Below, piece by piece: positions 1 through 6,963 of a stretch of DNA of 9,641 nt. Every line of letters starts with the position of its first letter. Position 1 is the stretch's first letter. This DNA comes from a bacterium (GTDB lineage Bacteria; Patescibacteriota; Saccharimonadia; Saccharimonadales; UBA4665), in the NCBI GenBank assembly GCA_021846795.1, contig JAJZWG010000022.1, positions 1-9,641 on the forward strand. Direction: 5' to 3'. Under the pieces are notes generated by a model. It did no database searches. It was not told the origin of the DNA and saw nothing but the letters and a program-made list of their open reading frames with translations. The position numbers were made by a program, and so were the translations under genes.

Positions 1-2
1 CT

Positions 3-30
3 TATCTCTTGTCGAGATATTTTTTATTAT
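3..30 (+). terminator. weak hairpin plus T-run, possible terminator of a gene to the left
   Basis: TATCTC (3-8) pairs with GAGATA (14-19) around the loop TTGTC, and the stem runs into a T-rich stretch (20-25 and beyond). This is the shape of an intrinsic terminator for a plus-strand gene lying left of the window, but a six-pair stem is short. In such AT-rich DNA a chance hairpin is possible. Confidence 0.35.
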
Positions 31-80
31 TCATTAATATTAATTATAAACTTATAAGTAATATTTTAGTTAATAAATCA

Positions 81-110
81 TTAACCAAAATAAACATAAA
101 AAGTTATAAT
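81..110 (+). promoter_or_regulatory. candidate promoter of the P-type ATPase-like gene
   Basis: A perfect TATAAT (105-110) has TTAACC (81-86, four of six matches to TTGACA) 18 bases upstream. Transcription would start near 117, downstream of the first ATG (109) and just before the second (121). This favours the ATG at 121 as the true start, with almost no leader. AT-rich DNA produces TATAAT by chance, so the call rests on position as well as sequence. Confidence 0.4.
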
Positions 111-2163
111 GATTACTAAGATGGAACGGTTAAAAATATCCGAATACTATAATTTAACCATAGACGAAATATTTAAAAAATTAAAGACGACTGAAAATGG
201 TATAAATCATCAAGAAGCAATCAAGCGAATTGCACAATACGGTAACAATAGTCTTAAGATACCTAAAGAAAAAATATTTAAAAAATTAATCGATAATTTG
301 CTGTTAAATCTTAATTTACTAAATTTAATATTAGCATTAATTTTATCAATCATCAGTAAAAATGAACTTTTTATAATAATTTTTAGCACTTTAATTGTAT
401 TAGAAATATTATTAAATTTATTCAGAATATTAAAACACAGTAGTATTTATAAAACATTACTTCCTCATAAAACAACAATAATTAGACCTGAACAAAAAAT
501 TTATACATCGTACACCAACCTAGTTCCTGGTGACATAATTGAAATCAATAAAAATGAAGTTATACCAGCAGATGTTCGTATTATTAATAATCATGTCAAT
601 ATAAACGAACATAATTTATTTTATAACTACGAAAATCCAAATTTTTTATTTATGGGTGAAATAAATTATGGTCAATTAATCAAAGCGGTAGTTATTGAAA
701 CTGGTCAAAAAACTGAACTTGGTCAATTATTATTAAAAAATAGCCTTATTAATTATCGTGATTTTATTTTTAATAAAATAATCGAAAAATATTATTTAAT
801 AAAAGTTACTCTACTTGTAATTACAGCAACTATAATTTTTTTATTAAACTTAAGTCTTCAAATACCATTTAACCAAATAATTAATATTATATTAATTATA
901 ATAATTGGATCAGTTTTTCTAACAGAACTCGATAACATTAATAATAAAAAACTAAAACTAAATTTAAAAAATAGTTGGCAAATCGCTTCGATAAATTTAA
1001 TTCACATTAATGAGGATATATTATTTAGTAATAAAGACAATTTCAAAAAAATTCAAACATTTTTAAATCAAGGAATTAAACTAGTAATTTTATCTAAAAA
1101 TAATCAAGAAGCTTTGTTAAAATATTTAATCGATGAAAAAATGTTATTTACTTCTATTACAAAAAGTGAATTTGAAAAATTAAAAGATCAAGAAATTATT
1201 AAAATAATTAGTAATAATAATATCATTTTATTAAACAATTTTAATCATAATAATAATTTACGTTTATCTGAAATCTTAAAACACTATAATATTAATAATT
1301 TATATGTGACAAAATATTTAAGTGATTTGACTATTATTAAAAATTCATCGGTTGGTATCATAATTAATCAAGAATTACATATTAAACATCAAAAAAATTT
1401 AGATAATTTAATTATTTCAAAACAACCATTTACTATTGAAATGATTATAAAAAATGCTAAATCAAAAATTATTAATCTAGAAAACATAGTCGTTTTTAAT
1501 TTAACATTGTATTTTTCAATTTTTTTTATAGTTTTATTTGGTTTAATTAATTATTTTTTTAATAATTTACCTTTTTTAATTAATCCTATTCAAATTTTAA
1601 TAATTTTTATCCCGATCCAGTATTTGTTAATTCATAATTTTAATCAATCTAAAACTAAAGACATACACCTATATAAAAATAATTTTTTTGATCAAATTTT
1701 TAGCACCGATAATTTAAAAAAAATAATTTTAACTCCATTACTTTTTAGTTTATTATCTTATTTATTATTTATATTAATTTTTAAAATTGACCTAATTTCA
1801 CCTTATCATATAGATTTAACTAATCCGATTTTTCTTCAAGCGACAACTTCAATCTTCGTTTTTTTCAATTTAAGTCTTTATATTAATATGTACTTCGAGA
1901 TTAAAAAAGATACATTAAATTATTTTTTTAATCGACGGTTAATTTTTATCGGATTAATTAATTTATTAATCCTTATATTGTGTTTATATACTAATATTTT
2001 GCGACATTATATTTGGTCACTTAACTTGACCCAAATATCAACTATTTTTATAATTAGCCTTATTTATTTTATCTTAAAATTACTCGGTCAACATGTTAAA
2101 AAACATAACCGAAAGTCGATTCTCAAATTACACGAGGAAATAATTCATCTATTAAATCAGTAA
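109..2163 (+). CDS. degenerate P-type ATPase-like membrane protein (predicted catalytically dead)
   Basis: The protein keeps the plan of a P2-type cation pump without its chemistry. An N-terminal cation-ATPase domain (about 5-60) leads to M1-M2 (60-104). The actuator domain is recognisable as LVPGDIIEI (138-146), IPADVRII (152-159) and the FMGEI...VIETGQKTELG stretch (181-205), but the TGES loop is gone (around 172-176). M3-M4 (229-273) lack the PEGLP motif. At the DKTGT position the sequence is HINEDILFS (299-307), so the phosphorylated Asp is Asn301. The roughly 200-residue nucleotide-binding domain is absent. P-domain remnants follow: GIKLVILSKNNQ (322-333, TGDN lost) and TKYLSDLTI (401-409, GDGVNDAP lost except one Asp). 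Six more helices (about 460-660) bring the total to ten. The ATG at 121 (residue 5) fits the promoter and family N-termini better than 109. The last 41 bases overlap the converging kinase gene. An uninterrupted frame of this length in such AT-rich DNA implies selection for the protein. Its function is unknown; it cannot be a standard ATP-driven pump. Confidence 0.85.
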   Translation: MITKMERLKISEYYNLTIDEIFKKLKTTENGINHQEAIKRIAQYGNNSLKIPKEKIFKKLIDNLLLNLNLLNLILALILSIISKNELFIIIFSTLIVLEILLNLFRILKHSSIYKTLLPHKTTIIRPEQKIYTSYTNLVPGDIIEINKNEVIPADVRIINNHVNINEHNLFYNYENPNFLFMGEINYGQLIKAVVIETGQKTELGQLLLKNSLINYRDFIFNKIIEKYYLIKVTLLVITATIIFLLNLSLQIPFNQIINIILIIIIGSVFLTELDNINNKKLKLNLKNSWQIASINLIHINEDILFSNKDNFKKIQTFLNQGIKLVILSKNNQEALLKYLIDEKMLFTSITKSEFEKLKDQEIIKIISNNNIILLNNFNHNNNLRLSEILKHYNINNLYVTKYLSDLTIIKNSSVGIIINQELHIKHQKNLDNLIISKQPFTIEMIIKNAKSKIINLENIVVFNLTLYFSIFFIVLFGLINYFFNNLPFLINPIQILIIFIPIQYLLIHNFNQSKTKDIHLYKNNFFDQIFSTDNLKKIILTPLLFSLLSYLLFILIFKIDLISPYHIDLTNPIFLQATTSIFVFFNLSLYINMYFEIKKDTLNYFFNRRLIFIGLINLLILILCLYTNILRHYIWSLNLTQISTIFIISLIYFILKLLGQHVKKHNRKSILKLHEEIIHLLNQ

Positions 2164-2716
2164 TCTTTACTAGTAACTGATCCTTCGTTCCCTCGTTATA
2201 AATAATTCGATCGGCTATTTTTTTAACTTCAAGCATATTTAAGGTTTGATTATGATTATGAATTATCATTTCATTTTCTTCTTCTTTAAGAAATTCTTTA
2301 AAACTTATTCGATCAGTATCAAGATGATTTCTAATCATTAAATTTCGTTGAATTCTTTTATATCTAATTTCGACATTTGCATCTATCCACAAAATAAAGC
2401 CTTTATTGTTTTTTATATTAAGAGCTTCCTTAAAATTTCTTATTGAACCGATTGCCAAACCTTTTTTATCGACTCCTATTTGAAATTCATATTCTTTTAA
2501 GGCTTTTTGAACCAAAAAATCTTCACCAAACTGTTTTCTCCACAAACTACTAATGTTACTTAAATTTTGTCTAGTTGGTTGAATATTTTGTTTTTTAGCT
2601 TCTTCTCTTAAAATATCAGATAATGAAATATAAGAAAAATTAAAATTATCAGTTAATAAACTAGCTACCGTGTCTTTTCCAGAACCATTAGTGCCAGATA
2701 ATCCAATTAATTTCAT
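2123..2716 (-). CDS. P-loop nucleotide kinase, dephospho-CoA kinase / dNMP kinase-like
   Basis: This 197-residue soluble protein opens with beta-strand MKLIGLSG and the Walker A loop GTNGSGKD (8-15). The Asp after the Lys is common in deoxynucleotide and dephospho-CoA kinase-like proteins. Further family features are the lid-side segment FSYISLSDILREEA (27-40), IGSIRNFKEA (89-98), strand FILWIDA (107-113) and the Arg-rich RYKRIQRN (118-125) followed by SFKEFLKEEENEM (138-150). It would transfer a phosphate from ATP to a nucleotide or to dephospho-CoA; the sequence alone does not decide between them. It starts 8 bases after the rpoD stop with no Shine-Dalgarno, so it is probably translated from the dnaG-rpoD message. 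Its 3' end overlaps the end of the P-type ATPase-like gene by 41 bases on the opposite strand. Confidence 0.75.
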   Translation of the reverse strand: MKLIGLSGTNGSGKDTVASLLTDNFNFSYISLSDILREEAKKQNIQPTRQNLSNISSLWRKQFGEDFLVQKALKEYEFQIGVDKKGLAIGSIRNFKEALNIKNNKGFILWIDANVEIRYKRIQRNLMIRNHLDTDRISFKEFLKEEENEMIIHNHNQTLNMLEVKKIADRIIYNEGTKDQLLVKITDLIDELFPRVI

Positions 2717-2724
2717 ACTAAATT

Positions 2725-3846
2725 TTAGCCAATATAGTCATGTAATTTTTTAGCATCTCGATGTTTACGCAATTTACCAAGTGCTTTAGCTTCGATTTGT
2801 CTTATTCGTTCTCGAGTAACACTAAATTCTTGTCCAACTTCTTCTAAAGTATGGCTTTTACCATCTTCTAGACCAAATCTTAATTTAATAATTTTTTGTT
2901 CACGATCGGTTAAAGAAGCTAACATATCTTTAACTTGTTCTTTTAAAAGTTGACTAGTGGCAGACTCTTCGGGTGTAACAGTATCTTCATCTTCTATAAA
3001 ATCTGATAAAACTGAATCTTCATCTTCATCTCTAATCGAAGCATCTAATGAAGTAATATCTTGTTTAATTTTCATAATATGTTCAACTTTATCAATATCT
3101 ATTTCCATAGCATCAGCAATTTCTTGATTGGTGGGTTCTCGATTTAGCTCTTGAGTTAATCGTCTTTGAGTTCTTAATAATTTATTAATAGTTTCAAACA
3201 TATGAACCGGTATTCTAATAGTTCTAGCTTGATCAGCAATTGCTCTAGTAATTGCTTGTCGAATCCACCAAGTTGCATAAGTTGAAAATTTAAACCCTTT
3301 ATCTGGGTCAAATTTTTCAACTGCTCTTAATAAACCAGTATTACCCTCTTGAATTAAATCTAATAAATCCAAACCACGACCAACATATCGTTTAGCAATG
3401 CTAACCACTAAACGCATATTAGCTTCAGCCATTTTATCTTTAGCTTCCCTATCACCCTCAACTACTCTTTTAGCTAGAGCTAATTCTTCATCACTTTTCA
3501 ATAATGGAATTTTACCTATTTCACGCAAATATAATCTTACTGAATCATCCGCAATATCATCTTCTATAAAAAAAGTTTCATTGTTTAAATCTTCAACTAT
3601 TTCTTCATCTGACCAATCTTCAGATAAATCCGGAGTTATTGAAAGTGGTTCATCGGCTAATATATCAACATTACCTGATGATAATTCTGTATATAAATTA
3701 TCTAGCTTTTCAACATTATCTGAATTATCTGGATATAATTCATAAATTTCTTTTTGAGTAATTTGACCGGCCTTTTTAGCTTTTTTAATCAAATTTTCTT
3801 TTTTTAATAATTCATCATCCTGATTTTTAAGGTCTTTTTTTGTCAT
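2725..3846 (-). CDS. rpoD: primary sigma factor, sigma-70 (RpoD/SigA)
   Basis: The 373-residue protein has the complete housekeeping sigma layout. Region 1.1 (about 16-65, with AGQITQKEIYELYP) is followed by an acidic linker (75-100), region 1.2 (DSVRLYLREIGKIPLL, 101-116), region 2 (about 136-206, with EANMRLVVSIAKRYVGRG and the -10-binding GFKFSTYATWWIRQAI at 184-199), region 3 (about 207-290) and region 4 (about 300-373). The -35-binding helix-turn-helix is TLEEVGQEFSVTRERIRQIE (333-352). The presence of region 1.1 and full regions 2-4 marks it as the primary sigma, not an alternative one. It recruits RNA polymerase to TATAAT/TTGACA-type promoters, several of which are visible here. It lies 4 bases after dnaG, echoing the dnaG-rpoD pairing of the macromolecular synthesis operon of many bacteria; rpsU is not next to them in this window. 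Confidence 0.97.
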   Translation of the reverse strand: MTKKDLKNQDDELLKKENLIKKAKKAGQITQKEIYELYPDNSDNVEKLDNLYTELSSGNVDILADEPLSITPDLSEDWSDEEIVEDLNNETFFIEDDIADDSVRLYLREIGKIPLLKSDEELALAKRVVEGDREAKDKMAEANMRLVVSIAKRYVGRGLDLLDLIQEGNTGLLRAVEKFDPDKGFKFSTYATWWIRQAITRAIADQARTIRIPVHMFETINKLLRTQRRLTQELNREPTNQEIADAMEIDIDKVEHIMKIKQDITSLDASIRDEDEDSVLSDFIEDEDTVTPEESATSQLLKEQVKDMLASLTDREQKIIKLRFGLEDGKSHTLEEVGQEFSVTRERIRQIEAKALGKLRKHRDAKKLHDYIG

Positions 3847-3850
3847 AAAA

Positions 3851-5614
3851 CTACTCCTTAAATTTATTCAATAATTGGTTAAGCTTATCAATTTTTTTTA
3901 ATATTTTCATCGAATCTTCTTCGTTTAATTGATGGTTCATAATATTTTTTTTAAAAATTTCTTTTTGATATTTAACAAAGTTATCTATCATTCTAATTCT
4001 TAAAAAATTAGCTTCATAATGCAAGTCTTCTAAACTAATCGATTGATATTTTTCATCATATAATAATGATAATATTTTAACATAATCAACAATATTTTTC
4101 CATTTTGAATTATTTGGTTGAATTGTAATTGTTTCATAATCAAGTTTTAAATCTTGTTTCAATAATTCAAATAAGGTTTTTGAATCTTGATTTAAAAAAT
4201 ATTCTTGGTTTAAACCTTTCAATAAATCTCTCAATGATGGTCTAATCAAAACAATTGATAAAAAATTCGCTTGCAAACGATTAACTTCATCAAAAAACGA
4301 GTTTAGTTTTTCTGAATTTTTATGAAATTTAGTTTTTGTTAAAAAAACTTTATTTAAATTATAATTATATGATTTTTTTGCTATAGAATCTTTGGAAACT
4401 TGCAACAATTCACTTAAAAAATTAAAATAATGATCTTTCTCTATTTCATCATCAAGATTCTGAATAATTGGCAAGACGTTGCTGGAAAAATTCTTTTTAC
4501 CAATTGATGATTTAATATCGTAAATTTTTTGATAATAATCTATTAACCAATCAATAGCATAAACTTTATCATTGATAGCTTTAGCCCACAAACCAGGGTC
4601 GATTTTTATTAATTCATCTGGATCTTTCCCTTGAGGTAAATTAATGACATTAATATCTAAATTAATTTTTGAAGCTAAACCGATAGCTCTTTTGGTAGCA
4701 TCTACGCCAGCTCGATCACTGTCAAAACATAGTCTAATATCAGATACAAATCTAGAAATTATTTTTAAATGATAACTGGTTAATGCCGTACCAGCTGTCG
4801 CGATTACATTTTCAACACCACTTTGATAAGAAGCAATAACGTCTAAATTACCTTCTACCATAATGGCAAATTTATTTTTTCTTAAACTTTCTTTGGCGTG
4901 AGATAATCCGAAAACATGACGACTCTTATCATATAAGATAGTTTGTGGTGTATTAAGATATTTTGGTGAATTTTTTATATTATCATTTAATAATCGAGCT
5001 GTATAACCAATTACTCTGCCCATTTCATCCTGTAAAGGTATCATCAAACGATCACGAAACATATCTTCGTCATAACGAGTCAACAAACCACAAGATTTTA
5101 TATCTTTTAAGCTATATTTTCTTTTTAATAAAAAATTTTTTAAACTATCTCGATTGGGATCTGCGTAACCTAATCGCCATTCAACGACAGTTTTTTTATT
5201 AAACTTTCTTTTTAAAAACACATATTCTAAACTATTTTTATTATTTTTTAAATTTAATTGAAAAAATTTAGTACTTATTTCTAAAATTTCATATAATTTT
5301 TCTTTATTTTGATTATGGTGGTTTTTAGATTTAAATTGTTCTGGATCTAAACCAGCTTTACGAGCTAAAAGATTTAGAGCCTCTTTAAAATTAAGACCTT
5401 CCATTTCCATCACAAAACTAAACATATTACCACCACGACCTGAACTAAAATCATGCCAAATTTGCTTTTCTGGACTAACTATAAAACTGGGTGTTTTTTC
5501 ATTATTAAAGGGGCTAAGACCTTTCCAATTACTGCCTGATCTTTTTAATTGGACATATTCTGAGATTACATCCTCAATATTAAGCCTATTTTTAACTTCC
5601 TCAACTAAATCCAT
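3851..5614 (-). CDS. dnaG: DNA primase DnaG, zinc-ligand-less form
   Basis: DnaG makes the RNA primers for chromosome replication and works with the DnaB helicase. The 587-residue length is normal. The N-terminal domain (1-95) is clearly the CHC2 zinc-finger fold (QLKRSGSNWKGLSPFNNEKT, 22-41; FSFVMEMEGLNF, 65-76), yet the usual CPFH and HCFGC ligands read S34-P-F-N37 and H54-D55-F-S-S58. All four Zn ligands (Cys, His, Cys, Cys) are therefore replaced. The RNA-polymerase core follows: MFRDRLMIPLQDEMGRVIGY (185-204), SPKYLNTP (216-223), then TOPRIM with VEGNLDV (253-259, E254 and D258) and FDSDRAG (297-303, D298 and D300). LPQGKDPDELI (326-336) is the usual motif after TOPRIM. The tail (about 440-587) resembles the helicase-binding region and is divergent. 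The catalytic residues are intact, so it should be active; template recognition must do without zinc. It is first in a probable operon with rpoD and the kinase gene. Confidence 0.96.
   Translation of the reverse strand: MDLVEEVKNRLNIEDVISEYVQLKRSGSNWKGLSPFNNEKTPSFIVSPEKQIWHDFSSGRGGNMFSFVMEMEGLNFKEALNLLARKAGLDPEQFKSKNHHNQNKEKLYEILEISTKFFQLNLKNNKNSLEYVFLKRKFNKKTVVEWRLGYADPNRDSLKNFLLKRKYSLKDIKSCGLLTRYDEDMFRDRLMIPLQDEMGRVIGYTARLLNDNIKNSPKYLNTPQTILYDKSRHVFGLSHAKESLRKNKFAIMVEGNLDVIASYQSGVENVIATAGTALTSYHLKIISRFVSDIRLCFDSDRAGVDATKRAIGLASKINLDINVINLPQGKDPDELIKIDPGLWAKAINDKVYAIDWLIDYYQKIYDIKSSIGKKNFSSNVLPIIQNLDDEIEKDHYFNFLSELLQVSKDSIAKKSYNYNLNKVFLTKTKFHKNSEKLNSFFDEVNRLQANFLSIVLIRPSLRDLLKGLNQEYFLNQDSKTLFELLKQDLKLDYETITIQPNNSKWKNIVDYVKILSLLYDEKYQSISLEDLHYEANFLRIRMIDNFVKYQKEIFKKNIMNHQLNEEDSMKILKKIDKLNQLLNKFKE
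3854..3859 (-). promoter_or_regulatory. Shine-Dalgarno of rpoD, inside the end of dnaG
   Basis: On the minus strand AAGGAG is followed by TAGTTTT and the rpoD ATG, a 7-base spacing. The same bases encode the last two codons of dnaG (Lys-Glu) and are followed directly by its TAG stop. A ribosome ending dnaG would sit on the rpoD initiation site, so translational coupling is likely. This site also fixes the rpoD start. Confidence 0.85.
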
Positions 5615-5620
5615 ATTTTT

Positions 5621-5649
5621 AGTATATAATTATATTGTTAAATAGATAA
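5621..5649 (-). promoter_or_regulatory. candidate promoter of the dnaG operon, predicted leaderless
   Basis: On the minus strand TATACT (5626-5621) lies exactly 6 bases before the dnaG ATG, so transcription would begin at or within a base or two of the start codon. A -35-like TTATCT (5649-5644) sits 17 bases upstream but matches only three of six positions. A second -10 option, TATAAT (5634-5629), would give a leader of about 8 bases. No Shine-Dalgarno is present before dnaG in either case. Confidence 0.4.
5625..5630 (+). promoter_or_regulatory. possible -10 box of the small membrane protein gene
   Basis: A plus-strand TATAAT lies 21 bases before the ATG of the 130-residue membrane protein, within the 37-base gap shared with dnaG. 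I see no convincing -35. Because this gap must drive both genes, back-to-back overlapping promoters are expected, but the AT-rich context weakens the call. Confidence 0.3.
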
Positions 5650-5651
5650 AT

Positions 5652-6044
5652 ATGAGCTCCAAAAACTATCAACCAGGCGTTTGTAATATTAATAAGTTCG
5701 AAGCAAAAAAACGATTAATGACAGCCTTAATTGCTTTAATTATTAGTTTAATCACCCTATTATATTTTCTTTTATTTATTAATAATGTTTATCTAAGGTT
5801 AATTCTAATTGGTCCTATTTTTATTATCATATTAGGTATTATTCAATCACGACGAAAATTTTGTGTTTTTTATGGATTAACTAAAAAAGAAAATAGCGAT
5901 GAAAGCAGTCAAAAACCCCACCAAATCTCACAAGTTAAAAATTCTATTTTAGATCAAAAATATTCTATTAAACTAATTTTACTAAGTTTAATAGTTTCTA
6001 TTATTATTAGTTTTTTATTAACTTTTATTCCCGAAATTAATTAA
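5652..6044 (+). CDS. small conserved-type membrane protein with CNI and FC motifs
   Basis: This 130-residue protein has a short polar N-terminus, YQPGVCNINKFEAKKR (6-21). Two close transmembrane helices follow (about 23-43 and 47-65), then RRKFCVFYGL (67-76), a charged loop (78-103) and a third helix (about 105-126). Cys11 and Cys71 flank the first hairpin. From memory, the pattern PGVCNIGPxEI with a later FC-x-x-(F/Y)G occurs in a family of uncharacterised small bacterial membrane proteins; I cannot confirm this without a search. The gene diverges from dnaG with 37 bases between starts and meets the next gene tail to tail with one base between stops. No Shine-Dalgarno is visible. Function unknown. 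Confidence 0.75.
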   Translation: MSSKNYQPGVCNINKFEAKKRLMTALIALIISLITLLYFLLFINNVYLRLILIGPIFIIILGIIQSRRKFCVFYGLTKKENSDESSQKPHQISQVKNSILDQKYSIKLILLSLIVSIIISFLLTFIPEIN

Positions 6045-6045
6045 A

Positions 6046-6375
6046 TTAATTGTGGCTAATTTCATAGGCATGACGAAAAAGATCTAAAACTTCTTCGGTG
6101 GTCAATTGACCAGTTAAAATAATTGTAATCCATTTTTCTGGATATAAATTTGTTGGATTAACAACTTCCTCATAACGACTTTTTAATAAATTTGCTAATT
6201 TTTTATCACAAATTATTGATAATTTATATGGTTCTTTATTAAAATTTAAAACCGCAAATAAATGATCATTAAAATAAAATAATTTTTCATGAATTAATTG
6301 ATTTTCTTTAATAATAATTCCTGATAATTTTATTAAATAATCATTAAACTTTTTAATAAATTCTTCACTATTCAT
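6046..6375 (-). CDS. MmcQ/YjbR-like family protein
   Basis: This 109-residue soluble protein shows the MmcQ/YjbR (CyaY-like fold) signature. A central basic/aromatic strand KLSIICDKKLANLLKSRYEEV (51-71) precedes the LYPEKWITIIL segment (77-87), where the family usually has L-x-K-x-x-W, and the ending LTTEEVLDLFRHAYEI (91-106). The family's role is not firmly established; a double-wing DNA-binding-like fold has been described. Its ATG lies inside the end of orn (8-base overlap, ATGAATAG containing the orn stop), so the two are almost certainly co-transcribed and translationally coupled. It has no separate Shine-Dalgarno. Confidence 0.75.
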   Translation of the reverse strand: MNSEEFIKKFNDYLIKLSGIIIKENQLIHEKLFYFNDHLFAVLNFNKEPYKLSIICDKKLANLLKSRYEEVVNPTNLYPEKWITIILTGQLTTEEVLDLFRHAYEISHN

Positions 6376-6928
6376 TTGGTTTAAAAAATTGTAAATAATA
6401 TTTTAATTCATCAATAGATTCTTTGATATCAAGTAAAGCTCGATGATTATTATCTTTATTAAACTCTAAATTATATTTAAAATTCATTAAAATTTTAAAA
6501 GAACTAACATCTAACATTCGATAGTGTAATCGATTATCTAATCTTGGCATATATCTAGCTATAAATTTTCGATCAGAATAAATACTATTACCAGCTAAAA
6601 AAATATCATTTGTATCGCCAGTATACTTATTGAGTTGATCTAGTATACGATCTTCTACTATTTTAATTTTATAACCCTTACTAACATTGTCTAAAAATTG
6701 TTGCTGATTTTTAGGATAATCTAGCCACCAAATATTTTGTTTAAACAAGGGTATTAAACTTTGTTGGTTGTGAAAAACCCTATAGTTTGATTTGGCTAAA
6801 ATATTGAAATCAAAATCAGTTAAAAAAGATGACTCCTCTAATATAACGTCATGGTCTGGATCCAAACCAGTCATTTCTAAATCAACCCAAAACAAAAAAG
6901 CTGGATATTGCTTAATTAATTGTCCCAT
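6368..6928 (-). CDS. orn: oligoribonuclease (DEDDh 3'-5' exoribonuclease)
   Basis: Orn degrades the 2-5-nucleotide RNAs left by other RNases and, in species with cyclic-di-GMP signalling, the linear pGpG product. The 186-residue length is typical. Exo I is FWVDLEMTGLDP (13-24) with catalytic D16 and E18. Exo II is LAGNSIYSDRKFIARYMP (111-128) with D119. Exo III is NHRALLDIKESI (161-172) with H162 and D167. The YRMLDVSSFK stretch (136-145) is also family-typical. All five DEDDh residues are therefore present. The usual IIEIA after exo I reads ILEESS, a local divergence. The gene begins 16 bases after the FMN reductase stop and overlaps the YjbR-like gene downstream. Confidence 0.93.
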   Translation of the reverse strand: MGQLIKQYPAFLFWVDLEMTGLDPDHDVILEESSFLTDFDFNILAKSNYRVFHNQQSLIPLFKQNIWWLDYPKNQQQFLDNVSKGYKIKIVEDRILDQLNKYTGDTNDIFLAGNSIYSDRKFIARYMPRLDNRLHYRMLDVSSFKILMNFKYNLEFNKDNNHRALLDIKESIDELKYYLQFFKPNE

Positions 6929-6934
6929 TCAAAT

Positions 6935-6963
6935 ATTATAGTATCTATCGAGCAGATTCTAAA
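6935..6963 (-). promoter_or_regulatory. orn promoter, predicted leaderless
   Basis: On the minus strand TTTAGA (6963-6958, four of six -35 matches), a 17-base spacer and a perfect TATAAT (6940-6935) end exactly 6 bases before the orn ATG. The transcript would start at the initiation codon. No Shine-Dalgarno is present. The -35 lies inside the last codons of the FMN reductase gene, so orn may be read both from its own promoter and by read-through. Confidence 0.5.

Noticed and set aside
109..2163. Annotation as a working cation-transporting P-type ATPase
   Set aside because: The phosphorylated Asp, TGES, the nucleotide-binding domain and the GDGVND motif are missing; only the scaffold is shared.
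3398..3745. Plus-strand open frame of 115 codons
   Set aside because: It lies entirely antisense to rpoD and its Ser-rich translation is what one expects from the complement of an acidic coding stretch.
4963..5202. Plus-strand open frame of 79 codons
   Set aside because: Antisense to the conserved core of dnaG, with no ribosome binding site or recognisable protein.
6035..6051. AATTAATT-A-AATTAATT palindrome spanning both converging stop codons as a bidirectional terminator
   Set aside because: It has no G or C in the stem and no T-run after it; each half is self-complementary by AT-rich composition.
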